The translations under genes and the position numbers were made by a program. 64,000 nucleotides of DNA from Pseudomonadota bacterium. Its GTDB lineage: Bacteria > Pseudomonadota > Alphaproteobacteria > Rhizobiales > Methylopilaceae. Shown here piece by piece: positions 54,483 to 62,480 of this stretch. The DNA lies in NCBI GenBank assembly GCA_023388965.1, contig JAEWFF010000069.1, positions 51,214 through 115,213 on the forward strand. Reading direction: 5' to 3'. Every line of letters starts with the position of its first letter. Positions within the stretch are counted from its first letter, which is position 1. The notes under the pieces were generated by a model, which did no database searches, had not been told where the DNA came from, and was given only the letters and a program-made list of their open reading frames with translations.

Positions 54483-55511
54483 TCAGGCGACGCCCAGCTT
54501 CTTCTGAAGATTGGTCGATGAGGTCGTGTACTGGAACACGATCCTTTTGTCCGGATTGATGCGCCGCGCCGCGGCCTGGGACATCAAAGCGGCCTCATGG
54601 AAGCCGGAAAGGATCAGCTTCAGCTTGCCCGGATAGGTGTTGATATCGCCGATGGCGTAGATGCCGGGCTCCGAGGTCTCGAACTTCTCGGTATCGACCG
54701 GGATCAGGTTCTCATGAAGGTTGATGCCCCATTCCGCCAGCGGGCCGAGCTTCATCGTGAGGCCGAAGAAGGGCAGGAGGGCGTCGCACGCGATCTCGGT
54801 CATTGTGCTGTCGCTGAGCTTCACGGCGGCGGCTTCGAGCTTGCCGTTCGGGCCCTTGAGTTCAGCAACCTGGCCGATGATGAGGTCGATTTTGCCCTCG
54901 GCCACGAGCGCGCGCATCTTGTTCACGCTGTCGGGCGCGGCGCGGAAATCGTCGCGGCGGTGCAGCAGCGTCACGCGTTTCGCGACTGGGGCGAGGCTGA
55001 GCGTCCAGTCCAGCGCCGAGTCGCCGCCGCCCGCGATCAGGACATTGCGGTCCTTGAATGCGTCCATCTTGCGTACGGCATAGAAGACCGACTGGCCCTC
55101 ATATTGATCGACATTGGAGATCGGCGGCTTCTTGGGCTGGAACGAGCCGCCGCCGGCCGCGATGATGACGACCTTGCTTTCGAAGATTTTGCCCGCATTG
55201 GTGCCGAGCCAGAACGTGCCGTCCGGCAGCTTTTCGAGGCTTTCGACCATTTCAGAGAGATGGAAAGTCGGCTCGAAAGGCTTGATCTGCTCCATCAGGG
55301 CATCGGTCAGGCCCTGGCCGGTGACGACCGGAAGGCCCGGAATGTCGTAGATCGGCTTCTCGGGATAAAGCTCGGCGCACTGGCCGCCGACCTTGTCGAG
55401 AATGTCGATGACATGGGCCTTGATGTCGAGCAGGCCGAGTTCGAACACGGCAAACAGCCCGCATGGGCCGGCCCCGATGATGACCGCATCGGTCTTGATG
55501 GTCTCAGTCAT
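54483..55511 (-). CDS. Ferredoxin/flavodoxin-NADP+ reductase, thioredoxin reductase-like type
   Basis: 342-residue FAD enzyme of the thioredoxin-reductase-like FNR group. FAD motif IIGAGPCGLFAVFELG near the start, NADP motif IAGGGDSALDWTLSL near 165 and the C-terminal GIYAIGDINTYPGKLKLILSGFHEAA. No CxxC redox cysteine pair, as typical for these FNRs. It would reduce the ferredoxin encoded two genes upstream on the same strand. ATG 55511. Confidence 0.88.
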   Translation of the reverse strand: MTETIKTDAVIIGAGPCGLFAVFELGLLDIKAHVIDILDKVGGQCAELYPEKPIYDIPGLPVVTGQGLTDALMEQIKPFEPTFHLSEMVESLEKLPDGTFWLGTNAGKIFESKVVIIAAGGGSFQPKKPPISNVDQYEGQSVFYAVRKMDAFKDRNVLIAGGGDSALDWTLSLAPVAKRVTLLHRRDDFRAAPDSVNKMRALVAEGKIDLIIGQVAELKGPNGKLEAAAVKLSDSTMTEIACDALLPFFGLTMKLGPLAEWGINLHENLIPVDTEKFETSEPGIYAIGDINTYPGKLKLILSGFHEAALMSQAAARRINPDKRIVFQYTTSSTNLQKKLGVA

Positions 55512-55631
55512 TGGTCCGTTCGCTTGGATGGCGGGCGCCGCACGCGCCCGCGGAAATGTGGCGGTTATCTAGACCGCCCGAGCCCCGAGGGGAAGCCCGC
55601 ACCGCAAGGATGGAAGAGGTCTAATCTTGTG

Positions 55632-55746
55632 TGTCCCGGAAACGCGAAGCGGAGCCCGGGACCCATGCGCCGTGACGGGTGCGGATCATATCGCTGCTAT
55701 TTTGGGAATATGGGTCCCGGACAGGCGCTGCGCGCCTTCCGGGACA
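55632..55746. repeat. Palindromic intergenic repeat, family C
   Basis: Outer arms TGTCCCGGA (55632-55640) and TCCGGGACA (55738-55746) and inner arms CCGGGACCCA (55656-55665) and TGGGTCCCGG (55711-55720) pair perfectly. Each half contains its own small hairpin: CGC-GAA-GCG on the left (55643-55651) and AGGCGC-TGC-GCGCCT (55723-55737) on the right. Lies between the reductase and the ferredoxin stop codon at 55754. Confidence 0.8.
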
Positions 55747-55753
55747 TGCGGGA

Positions 55754-56074
55754 TCAACCCTGCCGCGAAGGGGTCGTGACGACGAGGCCGTCCAGCGCGT
55801 CCGAAACCTTGATCTGGCACGACAGGCGGCTCGTGGGGCGGACTTCGAAGGCGAAGTCCAGCATGTCTTCTTCCATGGGGGACGGCCCGCCGGTCTTCTC
55901 GAACCACTCATCGTCCACATAGACATGGCAGGTGGCGCAGGAGCAGGCGCCGCCGCATTCCGCCTCGACTTCCGGAATGCCGTTCTGCAGGGCCGTTTCC
56001 ATGACGGTCGAACCGTTCACAGCCTCGACGGTGCGGGAAGTGCCTTCGGAATCGATGAACGTGATGCTGGGCAT
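55754..56074 (-). CDS. [2Fe-2S] ferredoxin, adrenodoxin type
   Basis: 106 residues. Cluster cysteines are Cys40, Cys46, Cys49 (EAECGGACSCATC) and Cys86 (LSCQI), an extra cysteine at 44. This arrangement fits adrenodoxin-like ferredoxins used in iron-sulfur assembly and mono-oxygenation. The reductase gene downstream on the same strand is a plausible redox partner. The repeat element begins 8 bases after the stop on its downstream side. Confidence 0.92.
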   Translation of the reverse strand: MPSITFIDSEGTSRTVEAVNGSTVMETALQNGIPEVEAECGGACSCATCHVYVDDEWFEKTGGPSPMEEDMLDFAFEVRPTSRLSCQIKVSDALDGLVVTTPSRQG

Positions 56075-56176
56075 ATTGGCTCTTGGACAAACGAGAAGGG
56101 CGGCAAAGCCGCCCTTCGGAAGACTGCGCAGGATTTAGGCCGAAACGGCGCGCCGCGCTAGAGCCTGGAAAGATTC

Positions 56177-56539
56177 TTAGTTCTCGGACAGGAGTTCGTC
56201 GATTTCCTCGACGACTTCCGAGATGCACTCGGCCAGAACGGCGACCTGCTCGCCCGCCGTCGTTCCCGCGCGGGCGGCGTTTTCGAGCGCCTGAGCAGCC
56301 GTGGCCACGCGCCATGCGCCTACACCCTTCGCCGAGCCGTTCAGCGCATGTGCGATTTCGAACCGGTTCATCGGATCGTTCATCGCTTCGAGCTGAAACA
56401 GAACCTGGCGGGCCTGACGGCTGAAGATCGCGAGGACTTCGCGTTCCAGGTGGCGGTCGCCATTGGTCTGACGGGAGAGGTGGACAAGGTCGAGCGGACG
56501 CTCATAGACCGAAGACTCAACGCGTTGTGCAACCAACAT
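56177..56539 (-). CDS. Histidine phosphotransfer (Hpt) domain protein
   Basis: 120 residues from ATG 56539. Helical, with the Hpt signature FEIAHALNGSAKGVGAWRV whose histidine would carry a phosphate in a phosphorelay. The C-terminus AVLAECISEVVEEIDELL completes the four-helix bundle. Partners unknown. Divergent from a SixA-type gene. The larger frame from 56617 adds residues with no Hpt character. Confidence 0.78.
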   Translation of the reverse strand: MLVAQRVESSVYERPLDLVHLSRQTNGDRHLEREVLAIFSRQARQVLFQLEAMNDPMNRFEIAHALNGSAKGVGAWRVATAAQALENAARAGTTAGEQVAVLAECISEVVEEIDELLSEN

Positions 56540-56718
56540 TGGGACGTGGTTTCCTGATTGAACCTGGTTATATGTCGCGCTCTCGGCGTGACGGGTTCTG
56601 TCTTTCCCGCCGCGCATGTCGAATTTAAGGCGCGTTGCACCTACAGGGCGTTAATGAGACGCTTTGCATTCGTGAAAGGTTCCTTTTCCGTGTCCGCATT
56701 GCCCGAAAGTCACACTTG

Positions 56719-57243
56719 ATGCGTCGTCTCATCCTTTTCCGGCATGCGAAAGCCGCGCCGCACGATGCGACCGACGACGATTTCGACCGCCCGCTGACGC
56801 CGGAAGGGCGCGAAGCTGCGGCGGGAATGGGGCAATGGCTGGACGAAAACGGCATCGTGCCCGATCTCGTCGTCTGCTCGCCCTCCGCCCGTACGCGCCA
56901 GACCTGGGATGCCGCGCGCGGCGCCTTCGATCCGGAACCGGCTCTTATTTACGAGCGCCTCGTCTATGACGCCGCTCCCGCCACCCTGTTCGAGATCGTG
57001 CGCAGCGCCGATGCGGATGTGCAGACATTGATGCTGGTGGGCCATAATCCCGGCATGGAGGCTTTGGCCTCGGCCCTGGCCGAGAGCGCGGAACCGGAGG
57101 TCGCCGACCGTTTTGAGAAAAAATTCCCGACCGCCGCCGTCGCCATTCTCGATTTCGAGGATATTCCGTGGGCCGCGGTCGAGGAAAAGACGGGCTGGCT
57201 TTATGCCTTCGAAACGCCCAAACATCTCGGCCTGAAGGATTGA
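56719..57243 (+). CDS. SixA-type histidine phosphatase
   Basis: 174-residue histidine phosphatase fold: the catalytic motif LILFRHAKAAP with RHA near residue 8, further VVCSPSARTRQTWD and VGHNPGMEALA. E. coli SixA dephosphorylates Hpt domains, so the divergent Hpt gene is a candidate target. The start ATG 56719 was chosen because the earlier in-frame ATG at 56635 adds unconserved residues. Confidence 0.82.
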   Translation: MRRLILFRHAKAAPHDATDDDFDRPLTPEGREAAAGMGQWLDENGIVPDLVVCSPSARTRQTWDAARGAFDPEPALIYERLVYDAAPATLFEIVRSADADVQTLMLVGHNPGMEALASALAESAEPEVADRFEKKFPTAAVAILDFEDIPWAAVEEKTGWLYAFETPKHLGLKD

Positions 57244-57271
57244 GGCTCGTGTATGGATAGGCGGAAATAGC

Positions 57272-57631
57272 GTGCTGTCCGACCAGTTGAGGGGCGTGCT
57301 GCTGCTGATGCTGGCCTATATGGCCGGCACCTTCGCGGCGGGTCTCGTGGATGCCGGCGTGCCTGGCGCCATTTTCGGCCTCGTCCTGTGCCTCGTCGCC
57401 ATGCTCGTCTGGCCGCCTTTTCAGGAATTCATTCGTTCCGGCGCGACGGTCCTTCTGGCGCTTATTCCGCTGTGCCTCGTGCCGCTTCTGGTGCGGATGA
57501 TCGTGGTGCTCGATTTCACGACGCCTGCGGTCTGGCTCATCATCGGCGTCATTACGGTCTGCGCGCTGCTCGGCGTCATTGCCGCCGGGCTGATCGCGCG
57601 GTTCTGCCTGCGCGGGGAGGGCGGGGCGTGA
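57272..57631 (+). CDS. lrgA: CidA/LrgA family membrane protein
   Basis: 119 residues starting at GTG 57272. Four hydrophobic helices, with GAIFGLVLCLVAMLVWP and LLALIPLCLVPLLVRM typical of CidA/LrgA holin-like proteins. Paired with the LrgB gene that overlaps by GTGA (57628-57631). Such pairs affect membrane/murein hydrolase export and pyruvate transport. Confidence 0.86.
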   Translation: MLSDQLRGVLLLMLAYMAGTFAAGLVDAGVPGAIFGLVLCLVAMLVWPPFQEFIRSGATVLLALIPLCLVPLLVRMIVVLDFTTPAVWLIIGVITVCALLGVIAAGLIARFCLRGEGGA

Positions 57632-58320
57632 CCGCGCTCGTGCCGGCGCTTTCCCTCAGCCTTGCGGGCTATCTCGCCGGCCTGTGGCTGCACCGCCGGG
57701 CCGGCAATTCCCCGCTTCTGCATCCCGTCGCCCTCGGCACCTTCATCATCGCGGCCGCGCTCGGCCTTCTGGCCCTCGGCGGCTTTCCGTTCGCCGAGCC
57801 CTATATCGAGCACAATGCCATCCTCATCGAGGCGCTGTTTCTCGGCGTCGTGGCGTTCGCGCTGCCGCTGATCGAGAATGTCCGCAAGCTGGTACGCGAT
57901 CTTTTCGGAATCCTGGCCTGCGCGATCCTGTCGTCGGCCGCGCTCGGCATGATCACGCTTGCCTTATCGCTGCTGGCCGGATTTTCCGGGCCGGAGATCG
58001 CGGCTCTCAGCCTGCGCACCGTGACGCAACCGATCGCGGTGGCCATTGCCGCCGCCAACGGCCTTTCGGTCGATGTCGTGATGCTCGCGGTTTTCGTCAC
58101 CGGCATCGCGGTCGTTATCGCCGGCGAGCCACTGCTGCGCATGGCCGGCGTGCGCGATGAGCGCCATGTGGGGCTGGCGCTCGGGATCACGAGCCATACA
58201 TTCGGCGTCGTGCGCGCTCTGGAAATCGGCCCTCTGTGCGCCGCCTATGCCATGACCGGAATGCTCGTCACGGGGCTTGTCTATGCGTTCGCCCTTCCGC
58301 TTCTCCTGCGTCTGCTCTGA
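57628..58320 (+). CDS. lrgB: LrgB family membrane protein
   Basis: 230 residues from GTG 57628. Multiple helices and the LrgB signature SLRTVTQPIAVAIAAANGLSVDVVMLAVFVTG near 128-158. It functions with LrgA. The 10-base gap to the YcjX-like gene suggests joint transcription. Confidence 0.87.
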   Translation: MTALVPALSLSLAGYLAGLWLHRRAGNSPLLHPVALGTFIIAAALGLLALGGFPFAEPYIEHNAILIEALFLGVVAFALPLIENVRKLVRDLFGILACAILSSAALGMITLALSLLAGFSGPEIAALSLRTVTQPIAVAIAAANGLSVDVVMLAVFVTGIAVVIAGEPLLRMAGVRDERHVGLALGITSHTFGVVRALEIGPLCAAYAMTGMLVTGLVYAFALPLLLRLL

Positions 58321-58329
58321 GGATCGCCC

Positions 58330-59799
58330 ATGAAAGTGAGCGATTTCACGCACGAAGCCAGGATCGCCGCCGCGAGCATCGTGGAGGCGGCGGCCGATGC
58401 GCTGCACCCGACGGTGCGCCTCGGCGTGACCGGGCTTTCGCGCGCGGGAAAGACGGTCTTCATCACCGCGCTCGTCAATACTTTGATGAATGGCGGCCGG
58501 CTGCCTCTGTTCCGCGCCTATGCGGACGGGCGGCTGATCGGAACGAGGCTCGCGCCCCAGCCGGACGATTCCGTGCCGCGCTTCGCCATCGAGGATCACC
58601 TGAAGGCGCTTCTGGAAGAGCGCCGCTGGCCGGAATCGACCCGCCGCATCGCCGAGCTCCGCCTTGTGCTCGAATTCGCATCCGAAACCTTTTTCGGGCG
58701 GCGGCGCGGCTCGACCTTCCTGACGCTCGATATCGTCGATTATCCCGGCGAATGGCTGCTCGATCTCGGCCTGATGGCAAAGAGCTATGCCGAATGGTCG
58801 GCGGAGACGGTGGCAATGAGCCGCTCCGGCGCGCGGGCGAAACTGGCGGCGGACTGGCACGCATATCTGGCAAAGCTCGACGCTTCCGCGCCCGAAAGCG
58901 AGACGCAGGCGAAAGAAGCCGCGGACCTCTTCACGGCCTATCTGCGCTCCGCGCGCTCCGCGCGCGACACGCTCTCGGCGCTGCCGCCGGGCCGTTTCCT
59001 GATGCCGGGCGATCTCGAAGGCTCGCCCATGCTGACCTTCGCGCCGCTCGACATCGCCGCCGATGCTGCGGCGCCGTCAGGCTCGCTCCATGCGATGATG
59101 GAGCGCCGTTACGACGCCTATGTGCGCGAGATCGTCAAACCCTTTTTCCGCGATCATTTCGCGCGGCTCGACCGCCAGATTGTTCTGGTCGATGTGCTCG
59201 CCGCGCTCGATGCCGGGCCGGATGCCGTGGCCGATCTCGAAACCGCGCTGACCGATGTGCTCGACGCGTTCCGCCACGGCCGCAACACATGGCTCAGCGC
59301 GCTGTTCCGCCCGCGTGTCGACCGCATCCTGTTCGCCGCGACGAAGGCCGATCATCTGCACCATTCCAGCCACGACCGGCTGGAGGCCATTCTCGGCCGC
59401 CTCGTCCAGCGTGCCCGCGAGCGTGCGCAATTTGCCGGCGCGAAGGTCGAGGTGCTGGCCATTTCCGCCGTGCGGGCGACGCGCGAGGCTTTGGCGAAAC
59501 AGGGCCGGCAGGAGCTTGGCGTCATCGCCGGCACGCCCGAAGCGGGCGAGCGCTCCGGCGATCAGGTCTTCACCGGCGAGGAGGACGTCGGCGTCTTCCC
59601 TGGCGATCTTCCGGCCGATCCGGATGCTGCGCTCGCGCCGGGCGGCTATAAAGGCCGCGCCGGAGGCGGGGAGGCCGATGTCGGCATCCTCAAATTCCGC
59701 CCGCCGAAACTGGAGGCCGGTCCTTCGGACAAGCCCGTCCTTCCCCATATCCGCATGGACCGCGTGATCGAATTTCTGATCGGGGATAAACTGGTTTGA
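58330..59799 (+). CDS. YcjX-like GTP-binding protein (DUF463)
   Basis: 489 residues, P-loop GLSRAGKTVFITALV near 33 and LDIVDYPGEWLLDLGLMAKSY near 137. YcjX-type proteins are large putative GTPases of unknown function. The C-terminal part has GEEDVGVFPGDLPADPDAA. A small unknown gene and a YcjF-like gene follow, as in the E. coli ycjXF pair. Strong family match; function unknown. Confidence 0.87.
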   Translation: MKVSDFTHEARIAAASIVEAAADALHPTVRLGVTGLSRAGKTVFITALVNTLMNGGRLPLFRAYADGRLIGTRLAPQPDDSVPRFAIEDHLKALLEERRWPESTRRIAELRLVLEFASETFFGRRRGSTFLTLDIVDYPGEWLLDLGLMAKSYAEWSAETVAMSRSGARAKLAADWHAYLAKLDASAPESETQAKEAADLFTAYLRSARSARDTLSALPPGRFLMPGDLEGSPMLTFAPLDIAADAAAPSGSLHAMMERRYDAYVREIVKPFFRDHFARLDRQIVLVDVLAALDAGPDAVADLETALTDVLDAFRHGRNTWLSALFRPRVDRILFAATKADHLHHSSHDRLEAILGRLVQRARERAQFAGAKVEVLAISAVRATREALAKQGRQELGVIAGTPEAGERSGDQVFTGEEDVGVFPGDLPADPDAALAPGGYKGRAGGGEADVGILKFRPPKLEAGPSDKPVLPHIRMDRVIEFLIGDKLV

Positions 59800-59803
59800 G
59801 CCG

Positions 59804-60076
59804 ATGAGCTTCCGCACCCAATATCTCGAACGTCTGATGCAGGTCGAAAACCTCACATATGAGGATTTCGAGAAGCTGTACGATTTCTACGTCGATAACC
59901 TGGACCGTGCCGAGTTCACGCAGGACGAGCTTTATCTGCTCGACGATGTGAAGGAGCAGTTCGTCATGACGGCGAATGCCAAACTGTCGTCCGACGACCG
60001 CGAACTCGGCCTCATCACCTGGCCGGAATTCCAGCATTTCGTGCGGAACGAGATTTTGCCGGGATTCACGTCCTGA
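59804..60076 (+). CDS. Small conserved-looking protein between ycjX and ycjF genes
   Basis: 90 residues, MSFRTQYLERLMQVENLTYEDFEKLYDFYVDNLDRAEF..., very acidic, all helical with aromatic residues. I do not recognise a family; a resemblance to SdhE-like small proteins was considered and rejected (no RGxxE motif). Starts 4 bases after the YcjX stop and overlaps the YcjF ATG by one base (TGATG), so it is translated as part of the operon. Confidence 0.72.
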   Translation: MSFRTQYLERLMQVENLTYEDFEKLYDFYVDNLDRAEFTQDELYLLDDVKEQFVMTANAKLSSDDRELGLITWPEFQHFVRNEILPGFTS

Positions 60077-61071
60077 TGGCGCGCAAGCCTCAGACCTTCA
60101 AGCTCGACGATCCGGAACTCGTGTTTCCGGAGGCGGATGCCGATATCGCCGATCTTCTGGTCGAGGAGCCGACGTCCTCGGGCGAGATCGCGGAAGCGGC
60201 GACCGTCACCGCGCCGCCGCCGAAACGCTCGGCGCTTGCCACCCTGTTCTGGTCCTCGCTCGGCGGACTGCTCGCGCTCGGTTTCGGTCTCGGCGTCACG
60301 CGCCTCGTCGAGGATCTGTTCGCGCGTCACGAATGGCTGGGCTGGCTCGGCCTCGGCCTTGCGGGCGTGTTCGGTCTCGTCCTGCTCGTGCTCGCTGCGC
60401 GGGAATTTTTTGCGCTGCGCCGCCTCGGAAAGATCGACGGCCTGCGCGCCCGCGCGGAAGAGGCGCTCGTGCAGGACGACCGTGCACTTGCGCTCGGCGT
60501 CATCTCGGACCTCGATGCGCTGTATGCACGCAATGCCCGCACGGCGCGCGCCCGTGCTAACCTGAAGCGCGACCGGCAGGCCATCATCGATGGTTCCGAT
60601 CTCATCCAGCTTGCCGAACGCGAACTGATGACGGGGCTCGATCTCGAGGCGCACCGTCTGATTGCGGGCGCGGCGAAGCGCGTTTCGGTCGTCACCGCGG
60701 TCGCCCCGCGCGCGGTCATCGATATCGCCGTGGTCGCCGCCACCGCCGTCGCGCTCATCCGCAAGATCGCCGATGTCTATGGCGGACGTCCGGGCACGCT
60801 CGGATTTTTCCGCCTGCTGCGTCATGTATTGACGCATCTTGCCGTTACCGGCGGCATGGCGGCGGGCGAGGGGCTGCTCGATCAGATCGTGGGGCAGGGG
60901 CTGGCGGCAAAGCTCTCGGCACGGCTCGGCGAGGGCGTCATCAACGGCATCCTCACGGCGCGCATCGGCCTTGCCGCCATGGCGGTGTGCCGTCCGTTGC
61001 CGTTCGCGGCGCGCAAACCGCCGACGCTCCGCGAGGTTGCGGGTGGGTTATTTGGGCCGAAGGAGAAGTAG
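60076..61071 (+). CDS. YcjF-like DUF697 membrane protein (TIGR01620)
   Basis: 331 residues, N-terminal acidic region then two helices (LATLFWSSLGGLLALGFGLGV and WLGWLGLGLAGVFGLVLLVLAA), a middle region and the DUF697 domain with VTAVAPRAVIDIAVVAATAVALIRKIA. Partner of the YcjX-like GTPase in E. coli and here. Function unknown. Ends before the family A repeat. Confidence 0.86.
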   Translation: MARKPQTFKLDDPELVFPEADADIADLLVEEPTSSGEIAEAATVTAPPPKRSALATLFWSSLGGLLALGFGLGVTRLVEDLFARHEWLGWLGLGLAGVFGLVLLVLAAREFFALRRLGKIDGLRARAEEALVQDDRALALGVISDLDALYARNARTARARANLKRDRQAIIDGSDLIQLAERELMTGLDLEAHRLIAGAAKRVSVVTAVAPRAVIDIAVVAATAVALIRKIADVYGGRPGTLGFFRLLRHVLTHLAVTGGMAAGEGLLDQIVGQGLAAKLSARLGEGVINGILTARIGLAAMAVCRPLPFAARKPPTLREVAGGLFGPKEK

Positions 61072-61099
61072 GGACGTTCGCTCGCATCCGGTCCGTGCC

Positions 61100-61242
61100 C
61101 CTCTCCCGTTTACGGGAGAGGACGACTCGACGCCGGAAGGCGTCGAGCGAGGTGAGGGGGAAAACCGCGAATTCAGGACCTGTGAGCCCCTCACCCGGCG
61201 ACCGCTTCGCGGTCTGCCGACCTCTCCCGCAAGCGGGAGAGG
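61100..61242. repeat. Palindromic intergenic repeat, family A copy 2
   Basis: Left half: CCTCTCCCGT-TTA-CGGGAGAGG region (61100-61121), then 9-bp hairpin CTCGACGCC (61126-61134) with GGCGTCGAG (61139-61147), then CGAGGTGAGGGG. Right half: CCCCTCACCCGGC, hairpin GACCGC (61200-61205)/GCGGTC (61209-61214), TGCCGA, then CCTCTCCCGC-AA-GCGGGAGAGG (61221-61242). Same layout as 3915-4110 but with different, still self-complementary, internal stems. Between the DUF697 gene and ribBA. Confidence 0.88.
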
Positions 61243-61248
61243 GGGACA

Positions 61249-62334
61249 TCACCCCTCCAGCTTTTCCGTGTCTTCGATCTCGATGCCGAAGCCCTGGAGG
61301 CCGACATAGCGGCGTTCCTTGGAGGCCAGAAGCCGGATGGACGAGACGCCGAGATCCTTCAGGATCTGCGCGCCGAGGCCGATATCCTTCCACTGGTCCG
61401 CGCGCTTGGCCTCCGATGAATCGCCGTCGCCCGGCGTATTGACGGGCACGCCCGCCGTCCCGTCGCGCAGGAAGACGAGCACGCCGCGCCCGCTTTTCTC
61501 GAAATGGCGAAACGCCGCGCGCACAGTGCGCCCGCCGCCGAAGACGTCGCCGATAACGTCCGCGCGGTGCAGGCGCGCTGGAATATGCGTGCCGCTCGAA
61601 ATATCGCCATGAACGACCGCGATGTGGTGCACCTGATCGAACGGCGTCACATAGGCATAGCCCTTGAGGGTGCCGATGGCCGTTTCGACCGGGAATTCGG
61701 ATACGCGCGTCACCAGCTTCTCGCGCGACTGGCGGTACGCGATCAGCTCCGCGACCGAAATCTGCGGCAGTTCGTGCTGCGTCGCGAAGCCCGTCACCTG
61801 CGGCCCGCGCATCACCGTGCCGTCGTCGTTGACGAGTTCGGCGATGACGCCGACCGGCGGCAGGCCGGCGAGCTTGCACAGATCGACCGCCGCTTCCGTA
61901 TGGCCCGAGCGCATGAGCACGCCGCCGTCCTTGGCGATCAGCGGGAAGACATGGCCGGGGCGCACGAAATCGCCGGCGCCCATATTGCCGTTGGCGAGCG
62001 CGCGCACTGTCTGCGTGCGCTCATCGGCCGAAATGCCGGTCGTCGTGCCCTTCACATCGACCGAGACGGTGAACGCCGTCTGCATCGGCGCGTCGTTGTG
62101 CGACACCATAGGGGTGAGGTTGAGCCGCCGCGCCTCGTCGGACGTCAGCGGCGCACAGACGATGCCGCTCGTATGGCGGATCGTGAAGGCGAGCTTTTCA
62201 GGCGTCGCATGCGTTGCGGCGAAGATCAGGTCGCCCTCGTTCTCGCGGTCGTCGTCGTCGGTCACGACGACGATGCGGCCCTCGGCGAAAGCGTCAATGG
62301 CGGCCCGCACGCGGGCGAAGGGATCCTGGGTCAT
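61249..62334 (-). CDS. ribBA: 3,4-dihydroxy-2-butanone-4-phosphate synthase with degenerate GTP cyclohydrolase II domain
   Basis: 361 residues. The N-terminal RibB domain is intact: VVTDDDDRENEGDLIFAA near 22, RHTSGIVCAPL near 53 and SGHTEAAVDL near 145. The C-terminal RibA-like domain has RLHRADVIGDVFGGGRTVR where active enzymes have a three-cysteine zinc site, so GTP cyclohydrolase activity is probably lost. RibB makes the four-carbon riboflavin precursor. A separate active GTP cyclohydrolase II is expected elsewhere. No FMN riboswitch is seen upstream; that gap is a repeat. Confidence 0.92.
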   Translation of the reverse strand: MTQDPFARVRAAIDAFAEGRIVVVTDDDDRENEGDLIFAATHATPEKLAFTIRHTSGIVCAPLTSDEARRLNLTPMVSHNDAPMQTAFTVSVDVKGTTTGISADERTQTVRALANGNMGAGDFVRPGHVFPLIAKDGGVLMRSGHTEAAVDLCKLAGLPPVGVIAELVNDDGTVMRGPQVTGFATQHELPQISVAELIAYRQSREKLVTRVSEFPVETAIGTLKGYAYVTPFDQVHHIAVVHGDISSGTHIPARLHRADVIGDVFGGGRTVRAAFRHFEKSGRGVLVFLRDGTAGVPVNTPGDGDSSEAKRADQWKDIGLGAQILKDLGVSSIRLLASKERRYVGLQGFGIEIEDTEKLEG

Positions 62335-62350
62335 GATGTTCGTCTACAGT

Positions 62351-62473
62351 CCTCATCCTGAGCCGGCATCGTGGCGAAGCCGCGAGCCGTGTCGAAGGAT
62401 GGTCAAGAGTTCAGTGCCTGCCGCCATCCTTCGGCGCGGCTCATGCTCCGCATGAGTCCGGCTCAGGATGAGG
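62351..62473. repeat. Palindromic intergenic repeat, family B
   Basis: Perfect 16-bp outer arms, CCTCATCCTGAGCCGG (62351-62366) and its reverse complement (62458-62473). Inner arms GAGCCG (62384-62389) with CGGCTC (62437-62442) and CGAAGGATGG (62393-62402) with CCATCCTTCG (62424-62433). A hairpin TCATGC-TCC-GCATGA (62441-62455) sits in the right half. Fills the gap between ribBA and aroC. Confidence 0.85.
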
Positions 62474-62480
62474 GTTGGAA

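Noticed and set aside
59804..60076. SdhE (succinate dehydrogenase assembly factor) for the 90-residue protein
   Set aside because: The size fits but the RGxxE flavinylation motif is absent.
62335..62480. FMN riboswitch upstream of ribBA
   Set aside because: The gap is fully explained by the family B palindromic repeat and lacks the conserved RFN segments.
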